Of a stretch of 64,000 bases of DNA, positions 43,140-56,100 are shown in pieces. Numbering within the stretch: the first letter of the stretch is position 1; every line of letters starts with the position of its first letter. A program made the position numbers and the translations under genes. Below the pieces are notes generated by a model. It was given only the letters and a program-made list of their open reading frames with translations. It ran no database searches and was not told the DNA's origin. The stretch comes from Acanthochromis polyacanthus. Lineage: Eukaryota; Chordata; Actinopteri; Pomacentridae. The stretch is from the NCBI RefSeq assembly GCF_021347895.1, contig NC_067120.1:19949361-20013360 (forward strand). Direction: 5' to 3'.

Positions 43140-43460
43140 ACTCCATCAAGGAATGTGTTGGAGTTATGTGACGATCAGGGTACGTTTGTCTTTCTGTGTG
43201 CAGCATCACTCAAAAACCAAAAAATGGATTTGGATGAAATTTTCAGGGAAGATCAGAAATGACACAAGGACCAAGTGATTAAATTTTGGCAGTGATGCGG
43301 CTTATGGTCTGGATCTATGGAAGCGAACACTATGTCACCTGCCTGGTAACGATCTCATGACTGTTACAAATCAAGCACTGCATCCCACTCATTTTTTAAA
43401 AGATTTTATCTGTTGGAAATCATTTGGCTTAGCAGCCTTGGCAGAGTACTGCGCTCTTGT
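43140..43460 (-). repeat. Reverse partial copy of the 29395/33110 repeat
   Basis: Contains GGAGTTATGTGACGATCAGG, TGGATGAAATTTTCAGGGAA and AGAAATGACACAAGGACCAA, the reverse complement of the 3' part of the two intronic copies. Confidence 0.6.
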
Positions 43461-44845
43461 TTAAATAAATGAAACCAACTCAGAATTTCGAGAAAATCAC
43501 TCTCAAAGAAACATTTTCTCTTTGTATTATCTCAGTCTTTTTTTTTTTATACAAAAGTAACTTGTAACTACATCTGGCAAATACATGTACAGTAGAAAGT
43601 TCTATAGAAACTTTCAATGATGTTACTGCTGCAAAAGTGTGCCCAACTAAATGAGTCAATTTTCCTCCTAATTTCAGAACAGGGCCCTACAGAGAACACA
43701 CATGAATGAGTTTGACTTCGGAGAATGCAGCTGTGGTTTATAACATCCTGTTTTCTCTCATTAGTCAAACTGCCAGTTAACAGGAATCGATTTTACGCAT
43801 TTCAGCAGACCACAGGACAGAACACACCAAACTGTATCTGTACTTTTATTTGTATAATAAATAAACTTGTAATACCTCAGGACCACATTTCACAACCACA
43901 CACAAGGTACGATAAACCGTACTCTGGATGTCTGAAAGCAGATGCACATGAAACAAATGGCCAGATGTTTGGAGAATAGTGTCACCCAGCAGTTTCTGTG
44001 AAAGCAGTTTTTTTTTCATGGGGATTTTACATCAAAAGTAGAATTTCTTACTCTTTACATTCCTCTTCATGACTGTGCTGCAGTGACTGGAAGTTTCAGG
44101 TGTGAGCAGTGAGATGGCAGAAAAAGCAAAAAAGGTACAAAAAAGGCCAAAATGAAGTGAGTCTCCCATTTCTGAAGTACGACTGTAGCATACTTCTTTT
44201 GTAGCTGACTGTTACATTTTCAACAGTAAAAATAAATACACAGAAAAGAAATGTGCAGCCGCTGGACACATGAGACATCAGAACGAAAAACAACAAGCCA
44301 CACAACCTCTGAGCTGAAATCAAGATGTGAAGAATGTCATGAAAAAGTGATGAGTGAGATCAAAGTAGCACTTGACTTGAAAATGTTTGACATCAACATA
44401 AAGATAAGCGGATCATGCTTTAGTAAAAGCTTCTAGGAAGCTGAATTATGCTATTTCAGCTGGTGTTTAAGGAAGGAAGACTACATTACAGTCCTTGATG
44501 AATATTTTTGACATTTTTTGTAAATATTCTTTGCTTTGTTTGCCAAAAGTCACACGAGAAGATGCCACTCTCATATCTGTAAGCGACATATATTAAACAA
44601 TTAAATGTTGACACCATGTTACTATGGCTCCAGACTGTCTCCATCCTCCTACACTCGTTTGTGTTCATTTGCCAAAAAAGAGACAAAACACAGAATAAGC
44701 AAAGTTAAAGATGAATCTGAATCTTCTCATGTGTTTGCCAAAATTTCAAGTTTCAAAATATAGCACAAATTGTGAATTTAGAGGAAGTGACAAATTAAAA
44801 TGCAGCTGGTTCTCTGGCCCCTCAAAATATAATATTTGTTAAGTC
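43461..44845. other. Unassigned intergenic
   Basis: No exon, repeat border or RNA gene supported. Only short frames are present. Confidence 0.4.
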
Positions 44846-44847
44846 TC

Positions 44848-45352
44848 CTGGGACCAGGCGTGAACTAACCGTGACGTCACCCGTTGGTTTCAAAGCCGAG
44901 AAAATGAAGCCCGGATTTTGCTACTTCCTGGTCGCCGTTTTGGATTTTTTGAAGCCAGTGACGTAAAAAGCGTCATCAAACAGACTGGACCGGAGAGCAA
45001 CTAGGGGCAGGACCAGTCAATGGGACTGTCAATCAAGTATAGCCACGCCCCCTGGCTCCGCCAAATTTAACGATTTATTTAAAATTCAGTATTGATTTAT
45101 TTTAAGATCGACCACCTGATCTCTCATTTTGACCATGAAAACTAACGGGAAAAAAATCCTGAGCTGTAGAACATCAGTCTGTCAAATTTTATTTTTTCCA
45201 AAAATGAATTGGGATCTATGGAGAAAAAGCTTTTTGGAGCCAACCCTAGCAGACGGCGTGATATTGCAAGTTTTTGACACTTCCGGGTTGGCTTCAATTC
45301 TGGAGCCAGATGCTACGTTCATCTTTATATACAGTCTATGCCTGGGACCCAA
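44848..45352. repeat. Dispersed element with GGGACC-CCAGGC ends
   Basis: Starts TGGGACCAGGCGTG and ends ATGCCTGGGACCC, imperfect inverted ends. Interior blocks ACTTCCGGGTTGGCTTCAAT and TTTATATACAGTCTATG are typical of a very common fish miniature element. No clear target duplication. Confidence 0.6.
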
Positions 45353-47169
45353 AAACACTCTCTTAAGAAAATAACTGGTAGATAAATCATTCATGGTGTC
45401 ATCTTTTGGCGGCACCCTGCATTTTAAGGACTTTTAAGTAGATTTGTCCATTTTTCAGGCAAAAAATAAATAAAATGAAGCTACTGATGTTTGGTCAAGC
45501 ACTGATGTCATTGGATGACTATAATGTGTTCAATGATGATTTCAAGTCAAGTGTTACGAAATTTATACTGAAAACGGCTGCTTAATGTTTCTCAGGTCAG
45601 TATTCAGTGTCATCACATCCACCCACACACACACACACACACACCTTATAGCAGTACTGCATTACATGTTGCAGTACGACAACATTTATACGTCTTCAGT
45701 GTTCATAAATGCCCCACTTATTGTGATGGATGTGTGCAGTTTGACAGCTAGGCAAATGCTACAATCACAGAATTTGAAACAGAATGCGTCTTTGTTCCTT
45801 TGGACCCTGGAGTTACTGATTAAAAACATTTATTTTGACACAACGGAATGATCGAGTTACAGGTGGCCATCGTCTCAGTGGAGCCGTCATGCTGCATTTA
45901 AGTAACGTCTTCAAATAAATGGATGAGAACTGATTGCGCTGATCTTGTCGTCTAGATTTCTTATGGTGAATTGCTTTTTTTTGGAGGGGTTATATAATCT
46001 CATACCTACTTTATGCCACCTATAGTATCTACATCTTAAAATAGTCTGAAAGCTGATAACTGAACTAGAACTAAAAACTGCTGTGACAGATTTGTGGGCA
46101 TCTCATTTCTAACTATTCCTCCCCAAACTTCATTAGATTAGAAAAGATGAATTAAATTTTGATCCTTTTTAAAATTTACTTTCTCACAATTGGACATTGT
46201 TGTAGGAATCCAGCAGCGGTTTATTGCTTTGTTTTACTCTTTACATCTCATGTGAACGCTGCAGAAAGGCCTGCTTGACTGAAACCGTTCTTGTGTTCGG
46301 AAGCTCTTGTTTTTTCTTCCACAGATGGAGTTGCTCATTTGTCATAGAGACAGTGTAGTTGGAATACTAATTATTATTATTATTGCTATTGTTATATCCA
46401 ATAGCTGTGGGTTTATTTGGACTGGATAACCGTGCTTGGCTGGTGACAGGTGTCCGTAGTTGTAATAATGTATTTCTGTCTCGGATAATTCTACAATTCC
46501 ATTTAACAGACGCTTTCATTCAAAGCGACACACATCTGAGAGTATAACTGTTTGGTTTTCTGTAGTGGACGTCATTAATCACTTCATCCTTCTTCCAGTT
46601 GATGTTTTTAAAGACAGTATTCTATTTATTCAGTCCATCACAACTGTGCAACTGCATCCACTGAGGATAATCACAAGCTGTGGCTGAAAGCTTCAGAAAA
46701 TGTCACATGATTTCGTCAAACTGCTGTTCCCACAAACAAAACTTCTAGCTCCCGTAATTTTTACCCAAGGAGCAAATTTTGACATTTTTTCACTCTTGAA
46801 TTGTTATTTTACATCTAAAGTATTTTAAATACTCAAAGGATGCCCACACCTCTGCTCTGTTCATTCTCTTTCCCTGAAAGTCTGAGTCCAATCAGCACTT
46901 CAGGAAAGGAAAATGGTTTTAACAAAAAATTACTTTTTGAACAATGAAGTCGTCATACCGGATTGTCGTCAGGAACAGCTGTGGCATTCAGTGTTTCTAG
47001 GAGTCATTTCTAAAAGTTTAGGGCTCTTTAAAAAAACAACAGAAAGCATTCTGGAAACTTCCTCACAGACAGGCTTGCAGGAGAACGCAGGAGATGCTAC
47101 ACCGATGAGTCTCGACGACATGTGAGGGGTGCTGGAGTGACGGGGCGGAGTTCAAAGCGCTGGCTCACG
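45353..47169 (-). other. Intergenic; probable 3' UTR of ap3b2 at right end
   Basis: A short (CA)n lies near 45627-45645. A minus-strand AATAAA lies at 46625-46630, about 540 bp past the ap3b2 stop. No coding exon is seen. Confidence 0.4.
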
Positions 47170-50100
47170 TCACTGCGTTAGAGCCAGGAGGATGTCCTTC
47201 ACCAGCATGGTGCCGATCACCATTTTCTCACAGTTGACCGTCAGCTGGGCGGCTCCTTCCTCTTTGGTCGCCACGGTGACCAGCACCAAGCTGCTGCTAG
47301 TCACCGTCCTGCCGGCAAACCTGTGGACAGGATGATCAGGAGGAGGAACAGGAGGACTGAAGTCAAAGTAGCAAAGATCAGGAAAAAAAAGATGAAGCCA
47401 CAGAATAAAGGAGGGACACATGTCAATCAGCAAGACTTTGACTCAACTGTAAAAAGTACTGGACAAGTATGTAAACAATTTAACACCTAAGAGATCTCAG
47501 TCAGTGTAAGGACACAAAATATTAGAGGATGAAGATTTACTCTGAATTGAGAGCTACTTCACTGTATGATGTTATAATCAGAAGATGTGGAACAAAGCAA
47601 CTGAAGACCAACAAGGGCAACAAGAAGTTCTAAACTTCTACTGTCACTCAAGTCAACACTTCACTGTGTCACTGTTCATGGTGAGTCTGTGTTTTAAAAC
47701 TAAACATACTGGGGATGTCAATGATTGACTGTTAACTGATTAATCATAATTTCACCAATTAAAAATATATCAACTCATAGGGCAGAAGATGAAGGACAAG
47801 AATGTCTGAAAATGAACTGTAGCTTAGCTGTAGTACCTGACTGTTGCACCAGGTGGAGCCTCTTACTATTTAATGCTGTAGTGATGTGAGGAGGCATTTG
47901 ATTTGATTACAGGCAGTTCCATGTTGAGACAATGTGGGGATGTTTAGCTAGCAACGGGCACCATGACAGAGACTTCTGTGGCAGTTCATGGGCTCTGACC
48001 TGAACTTTCAAAGTTAGGAGGAGCTACATTAGCTTAGACAGATGATTAATGCAACTGGTCCTGTAGCAAATGTCACATGATTGTGGTTAAGAGTAGTTCT
48101 ATCAGCACATGGATAAAAGTCCACTGTAGTCAGATGTTTTGTTGATTAATCGATTGTTGATTGATACTGCTTCAAATTATCAGTTGAGAAAATTCTGCAA
48201 AATTTGCATCCCTAATACAAACTGCACATGGTCCTGTGGTGATCCTATGATTCAAGACCGGTCCAACTCAAATACAACTGGTAATGAATACAACAGAGAA
48301 ACTAAATGATAATTGTACAGCGTTGTGGTGTTTTTAGGTAATCCAACACAAGATAAAAACTTCTGTGAACTGCTGGAAAAAAATTCAACCCTGTGGATAG
48401 AATAATGCATCATCCATTACAGACAGAATTACAAGTCATTTTGTAGTAATTAATCCAGTTTTAACTTCATTTTGGATAGTAAAAATATGAACTGTTTGGC
48501 TTTTTCACATGGTAACACTGTAAAAAAAAACCATGATATACATACACCATTCACAAGTGGAGTAAATACCACTGATCATCTTGTTCTAACATAATGTTCG
48601 CCTAGAAAAATTGGGATCCTGGCATTAATGTGGATGTTAATTGGACACATACCACAGATCAATATGTTGCTTTAGATTTCACTCAAACACAGAGGGATGC
48701 TGAGTAACTGACATTAATCGTACCACATAATCTTACCACACATACAGGGCTGGATAAAAGGCTGCTTCACCAAATTACAAAAAGGAACACTGCATTTCCT
48801 TCCTAAGCTCTTGTATTGTTGGTGCAACATTAAACATAAGTGTCTTCTGGGGTGCCCAGGAAGCTCACCTGGTAGAGTGGGCGACCCGTAAACAGGAGCT
48901 GTAGTCCCCGAAGCAGCGGCCTGGGTTTGATTCCAGCTCACAGCCTTTTACTGTACGTCCTGCCCTCATTCTTCTCCCTATTTTCCTGTCTACCTCTCTA
49001 CTAACCTACCTAATAAAGCCAAATAAGGCCCAAATAATTACTTTGATAAACATACACTATCAGTTAAAAGTTTGGACACGCCTTCTCATTCAATACTTTT
49101 TATTTATTTGTATTATTTTCTCCATTGTAGAATTTTCTTATAAACTTTTTTGTTTATAAGAAAATTCCATATGTGTTTTTTTTTTTAATAGTTTTGATGT
49201 TTTCAGTATTAATCTACAATGTATAAAATAATTAAATACAAACCCTTGAATGAGAACGTGTCCAAACCTTTGGCTGGTAGTGCATGTGTCTAACCGGCTT
49301 CGATATTTTATTCTTTGTATCCTTCAACACAAGCCTAGCCGCGCTAGACCCATGTTCTGAAGGCACAAGGGTCTAGGACCGCTCGACAGGGAGGGAGGCG
49401 GGCTAAAAGGTTGTCTTTCAAATCACTCTGCAGCAATTGGGTAGGTATACAACCAATCAGCGCAACAAATAGACTGACGGATTTCCTAGAGCGCCGGCGG
49501 ATTGTGGCTAAGTCCCATTAGCTTCCCAACCAGCGGAGCCAACTGGTATATTAAGGATTTGCCATATCCCGTCGGCATAAGTCCAAATACGTCTTTCTTC
49601 TCAATGAAACACTTCAGTGCCGCCCTTTGTTTATCTTTCAAGTTGAATTTTAGCTTTAAATCTTTAAGGGCTGTGGCCAAAGCAGAGTCGAAAGATAACT
49701 GTTTATTGTGCGCTTGTTGTTTCTGTCAGAATCGTCGCACCTCTGTCGTCACTTAGTTACGCCCGCCTTCTGACTCTACACTTCATGGTGATTGGTCCGG
49801 CCAGTTTTAGGAGAATCCAGCCTCGAGCCTTATGGAGGGTAACTAGACCCACCCTGGCAGAGAATTAAATTCGTTGCCGTGGGTTGTCTAGCGTGGCTAG
49901 ATACTTCAACACTATAAGTAGACTTAGTGCATTTACATGAACCCACACTGGCAATCTGCTGTTCTCGGCAAAGTAGCTGAAACTTGAGGGGATGACGCAC
50001 CTCGTCCCCTCAGGATCCTGCGTCCTTTCTGTCCGACAGATAATTCTTTGTAGAGCATGACTCAGACTAAAGAGCAGGTCGGACACAGGAGATGGTTGTT

Positions 50101-53100
50101 GGGAATGTTGACTTTCTCACCTGCACTCCTTATCCGACCCACAGGGGACTCTGCTGAGGTTGGCGGCGGCGGTCACTCTCTGGACGATGGCGTGTTCGTT
50201 CCGGCACTTGGCGTCCAGAGTGAGCTTCTCGGTGATCTCATTCATGCCCATCAGCTGACCTGCAGGGGTGCGAGCAGAGTGCTGATCAAACGGGGAAAAT
50301 CTGAAGTTGGCCGCTTCTCATTTTTACTCTTCCAGCAGCAATAAAAAGCAAAGCAGTTATTAATAGTACAACAACACATACCAGGGTGCTGCTGCTATCA
50401 GTGAGGAGACAAAACAGCGCTGTTCTCTACATGAACTCAAACAAAACCAGTTATTTTTCAGGATATCTGCCAGCTTCAGACATATACAGTATTATATGTA
50501 TACTGTATATATGCCCTAATTCTACAGTGATTTCTACATCACCACAAGCATCTCCTACAGTCCTCTGGGGGGTTGATGTAATACTCACTACATCAGTAAT
50601 TTAAAGACACGACTAAAACGGGAATGTACTGATGCTTCCCACTGAACACAGTAGTAAAGTGACTCAGTGAATTCACCGCATAAAAAATGCAAATTTGTGC
50701 ACTACTAGTCGAGTTCAGTGCCTCCTAATTTTCCAGCATAGTTCTAGAGGAAAACAACAGGTGTAAGAAGATACCCTTCAGGTGTGAAATAATTTGATGA
50801 TTTGCTGGTCAAAAGACATCCTGACCTCCAGGATAAAACTAATTTCATTTACAGCAGAAGACTGTGCTGATGTAAATCATGTTCTCCACAGTGCTGAGAT
50901 CATTTCTCAATTAACAGAAAATTCATTAGTAGCATTTAAGCCTTTAATGCGGCAGTTTAATTTCATCTTCTTTAGTGTAATTCCTTCACTTTGGTCACAC
51001 AAAACAAGCAGTCTGAAAACATTACTGTTGGTTCAGTAATTTCTCACATTTTACAGAATAAACCAGTAGTTCCAACCACGAGAGGCTGCACTTTGAATCT
51101 GAGGGATCATTTTTTTCATTGTACAAAGCTATTTCAGTGTTTAGCCCTGTGACAGAATGGTGACCAATAACCTTTGAATTAACTTGACATCCCAACCTGC
51201 ATATTTACCAGAAGAACCAGAGACTATAACTGTTCCAGGTGTAAAAACAGTTGCTGGTCTGAGTGCAGTCCTTCATGAAAGAAAGAAATGTGAAGACTAG
51301 GGTTTAGTTTAAATGCAGCTCTATCATAAATACTAAGAACAGGTATGATGGAAGTAATTTGCTGCTTGTCAAAACACACAACTTGATTTAATTTGCCTAA
51401 TCTTTGTGTTTCTTCAGAGGCAGAGAAAACAAAGGCAGGGAATGCTCAACTTGCAGTTTCTAGTTAACTTCCTGTTATAATTTTCTCTAGTTCCACTGTT
51501 CATAGGACCTTTATGTTCATAATTTAGCTTACGAACACGAAGGACCATACAGGGGGCCGTATTTAGGCGACAGGCAAAAATTAAAAAGTAGTCAGGCCTG
51601 TTGTCTGTTTCCTCTCCATGTAGCTGACAATGTTTTGTGCACTTGATTCTGGACAGCCCAACCAGTGGTTTTACTATTATCTATGTTTTATTCATATTTC
51701 ACTGTTTTATTGTTTGGGTACTGTTGACGTAGAGCACCCTGAGGTGTTGTATTATAGTTTATTATAGTCATAAAGGGTCTGCCATAACTTTTACTGGAAG
51801 GAGAAAAGAGAAGGATGACTGTTAGCTGGAGCAGAAATGTTCTACTATGTGCTATTACATTATATGGATTATAAAACTGTAACAGTGTTGTGTCTGTTTA
51901 AGGCTGAACACTGACTGCTTTTAGTGAGAGTTCAGTGTGGGATCGATATTGTTACTTCAGATGGTGACATGGTTTGAATGGGGTGTTTTATGTAAAGCGT
52001 TCTGGTTTAGATTATATTCCTCACAGGTAACACACTCCTGCTCCATCAGTGGTTGGATGGCATTCTAACCATAACACCACTGTCTCCTTTACGTCCCTTT
52101 TCAGAACTGAAGTGAATGTGTTCATAAATAGCCAGTTATGGCAGATAAAACACTGACTGATGTTGCCCCTATGCCAGAGCTGAAGCTTCGTTTTAAAGGT
52201 GACACAGTAAAGGAATCTCTCATGGAAATAATTGCTTGTTGCAGCCTTAATTAAAACAACATGTAAGTATAGTCAGCACTCTTGAATGACACATAGCCTG
52301 GTTCTACCCTACATGCCAAGACCTCGTTTGACCTGCAAACCCAAATCAGTGCTTATTAGATCTGATGTACAACAGACAACTCAGCCCAAAAATGAGTAGT
52401 GACACTTCAGACCCCCGATGTGATCAGTGGTTATCAGCAGTTTCAAAGCACATGATCGAGTGGCGCTGTGAGCCAGATGGTGTTTTTCGTTCACATGGTG
52501 CTCAGAGAGTGAGTCGGGATCAGTGGATGAGCATTTCAAGTCATTCCTGGTGGAGCAGCAGAGTGTGAGCGGCAGGTTAGCAACAGGTGAGTCTGCAGTC
52601 AAGTGTTGATCACCAAGGCGGCGGAGGAGGAGGAGGAGGAGGAGGAGGGGGAGTCAGCACGAGGCCTTAAAGGAAGGATGAGGAGGGGAAGGGGGAGGAG
52701 GGAGTGGGGGTCTGTGTGAGGTAGAGGTTGGCTATGAGGCAGGTGGGCACACAGACGGCCAGCAGCAACAAATCTATCAAAGCCAACTTACCTAGATTCT
52801 GTAATAGCTTCTCTATTGGGGGGACAGTACGGAGAGGGAGGAACCGTGGATATGACACATGTTTAAAGAGTCACTGTGGGTTTGTTAGAGCGCAGAACTG
52901 GCTCAGTGTTAGTCAGGATGGAAAATGAACACCAGACACCTGTAACATGCTGGTAATGGCTGTCTGTAGCTGCTCTACCAGACACTTCTAACACAAACCT
53001 GTTGGTTTGTTATGGCGTATTTAAAGTGATGAATGAATGAGAGGTGGAGACTCAGAAACATCATTCAGTGATATTTACTGCATGTGACAAATGACTGTAA

Positions 53101-56100
53101 TGTTTCGTCAGTCATCAAATAATGAAATAAAGTAAATATGGCATCTAATTTTCTAATCCTAAAAGATACAGCATCAAAAGTCTTTATTTTACCATCTTAC
53201 ACAGCAAATGTAATGCACATTATTCACCGTTTACTGGGATTGTTTTCTTCACATTGTAACTTTTTTTTTAAAAATCTGAGTGCAAATCCCTGATTCAGTC
53301 TACAAACCACACTGTCTTTGCTCAATTTTCATTCGACTGACTGTAAAAACTGAAAGATCTCAGAAAATCAAGCTGTCATTTAGAGCATCCTGAATCACTG
53401 CTGTTGTTTGGTCAAAGGTTCAGAGCGGCGACACTATCAGGATGATTCATTCATAACATATGATGTCAGAATACTGATGTACAGACAGTAAGGTGCTCAG
53501 TAGACACTAATTAACACTTCAACAAAGTACCTCTTTGAAAAATCAAACGTTCACATAGCTAATGGTTTAAGGTTGCAACACTGAAATCATTAGAATCATT
53601 TCACTGCCTTTCATCACTGACCTTGCTCCTTTTTAAACTCGTTCTCTGTCAGGAAGATGGGCCTCATCAGCTCGCCGACGGGCGGCTGGATCGACACAAA
53701 GAATTTCCTGGTGTGAGTGCTGAAACACAAGAACAGGAGACGAAGGGATATTTTCATTATGCTTCCAAAAGCAGGGACGTATTTCTGAACTTATGTGATC
53801 TTAACTCCACTGCTCGATAATGTTTCATTGGATGTTACAAAGAGCTCAGATCCTGGTAGAATGACAGAGAGTTTCTTTAAATGTGTTATATTTTATTTTG
53901 AAGGTCCCACGGAAAGCTGAGGTTAATTGGTTACTCTAAATTGTCCGTGAGTGTGAGAGTGATTGTTTGTTTAGATATGTAGCCCTGCGACAGACTAGCG
54001 ACCTGTCCAGGGCATCCCCTGCCTTCACCCGAGTCAGCTGGGATAGGCTCCAGCTAATGAGGATGAAGCGGTGTATAGAGAATGGATGGATGGTTCAGTT
54101 GCTGCTAATCAGTTAGCCCCAGCCTGTCCCGTCTCATGTTGGATACAAGATCAGGGATGGGACAGAGTCAGCTGGTTAACTGCAACTAAACTTTCAAAAT
54201 AATTCACTTAACACACCTGCTTTAAATGATGAAATAAGAAAAAGACTCAAAAATATATAGTGCATAAGCAATACTTTCCTTGCAAATGTTTTCTCAACAC
54301 CAGAAAACTGTGAAAAACATCCAACAGATTTTTTTCTAAACTGAAATAGATGTCAGTTGAAGTATCCTGTCATCCAAACCCCCATACTATTCAATCATGT
54401 AAACACAAAACAAAGTAGTTAATTTCTGCTTCTGCAACTCTGGAACCATTACAGGTTTTACATGATTACCTGAAAAAATAACTCAAATCATTATGTTTTA
54501 ATGTAACTGACTAATGGACTGATTGCAAAGCTAACAAACCCAACACAGAGAGTATTTTCTAAATTCAGCAGAATTTTGTGAGACAGTTTGCTTCTATTTT
54601 CACCCAGCAGACTGGGAGGCCTGAAGAGGGAGCACAGAATCCATCTCACCACAGCTGGAAGTTCGCTGCTTGTGTCGAGTCACAGAAATCGATGCCCATC
54701 ACAGCCGTGGCCGTCTCACCTGCTGACAGCAGCTCTGTCACACAGAGGAGAAGACCACAGTGTTGACACAAACAAAGACACACAGAGCTTTTTGCTGCTT
54801 TGATCTGAGGAGATAAAGCGTGTCCTCTGCTGCCAACTGTGTGATGTTCTGCTGCTTATGCGAACCATTAAAAAAAACTCCACAATGCACCAGTTGCAGA
54901 CTACACGCTAATTCTGAGCAAGTTTTACATATTTGATGTGAGAAAATAAAGCACTCTCTCAAAATTCAGTATGGACGCTAAAAATACAGAAAATAGAAGT
55001 TTATAATGTGAATTCAAATATTGTAAAATCTACTTGTGTTTTTATCTGACACTTCACTGTCTCCTCAGCAGTCAAAGAAAATAGATGAGGCACAAAGCTG
55101 GAAAACATTCAAATCAATTGTACATCGTGGCAAAGATTAAACACAATCAGAAAAGAAAATGAGTATTCTGTTTTTAGAAACACATTCTGCTCTGAGAATC
55201 TGAAGCTGCAGTTTGTATCACACCACAAGCTCAAATAAAAGTTGACAATGATTCACAGTTAAGTGCAGTGGTGGTGCAACGGTTGAGTGTCTGGATTACT
55301 GATCAGAAGGCCAAAGGTTCAAACCCTGATACGCCCACTGGTGGGCGCTGTACCATGGCTGATCCTAGAGTGCCTATAGCTGATCCATCCATCCGTTCTC
55401 CATACACCGCTTTTATCCTCACTAGGACAGGTCGCCAGTCTGTCGCAGGGCTACATATACAGACTAACAATCACACTCACATTCACACCTACGGGCAATT
55501 TAGAGTTATCAATTAACCTCAGCATGTTTTTGGACTGTGGGAGGAAGCCGGAGTGCCCGGAGAAAACCCACACATGCACAGGGAGAAGATGCAAACTCCA
55601 TGCAGAAAGATCCCAAGCCCAGGCCAGGATTTGAACCGGGGATCTTCTTGCTGCAAGGCGAAAGTGCTAACCACTACTGCACTGTGCAGACAATGGCTGA
55701 TCTCTGACCCCAATTGGGATGTGTGAAAAACTGCAAATTTCCCCATGTGGAACTAATAAGGGATATTAAAAATGAAAAAAAAAAGATTGAAAAGCAATAA
55801 ATATGGAAAACTTGCCAGGACTGTGAAGGCTTTTAAAATGTATTGTTTGTACAGTGAACACAGCACTTCACTGGCATCACATTATTTTTGTTGTCATATA
55901 GCTTTAGGATTGTGAATCCCCTTTGTGATGTGAGTTTAAACTTTTAAAAAAAATTATGGCGGGAATTTAACAGGCTCGGTGGTTAGCACCGCTGCCATGC
56001 AGCTAGAAGATCCACAGTGTGCGTCCCGGCCTGTGCCTGCGATCTTTCTGCATGGAGTTTGTATGTGCTTCCTGTGCATGCGTAGGTTTTCTCTGACAGT

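Noticed and set aside
48849..48950. tRNA gene
   Set aside because: A and B boxes are present, but the body and tail are those of a fish SINE and no clover-leaf with a good acceptor stem is seen.
49486..49680. RecQ helicase gene
   Set aside because: Only the Walker-A segment is present, ending in a stop, inside an inverted-repeat element; motifs II-VI are absent.
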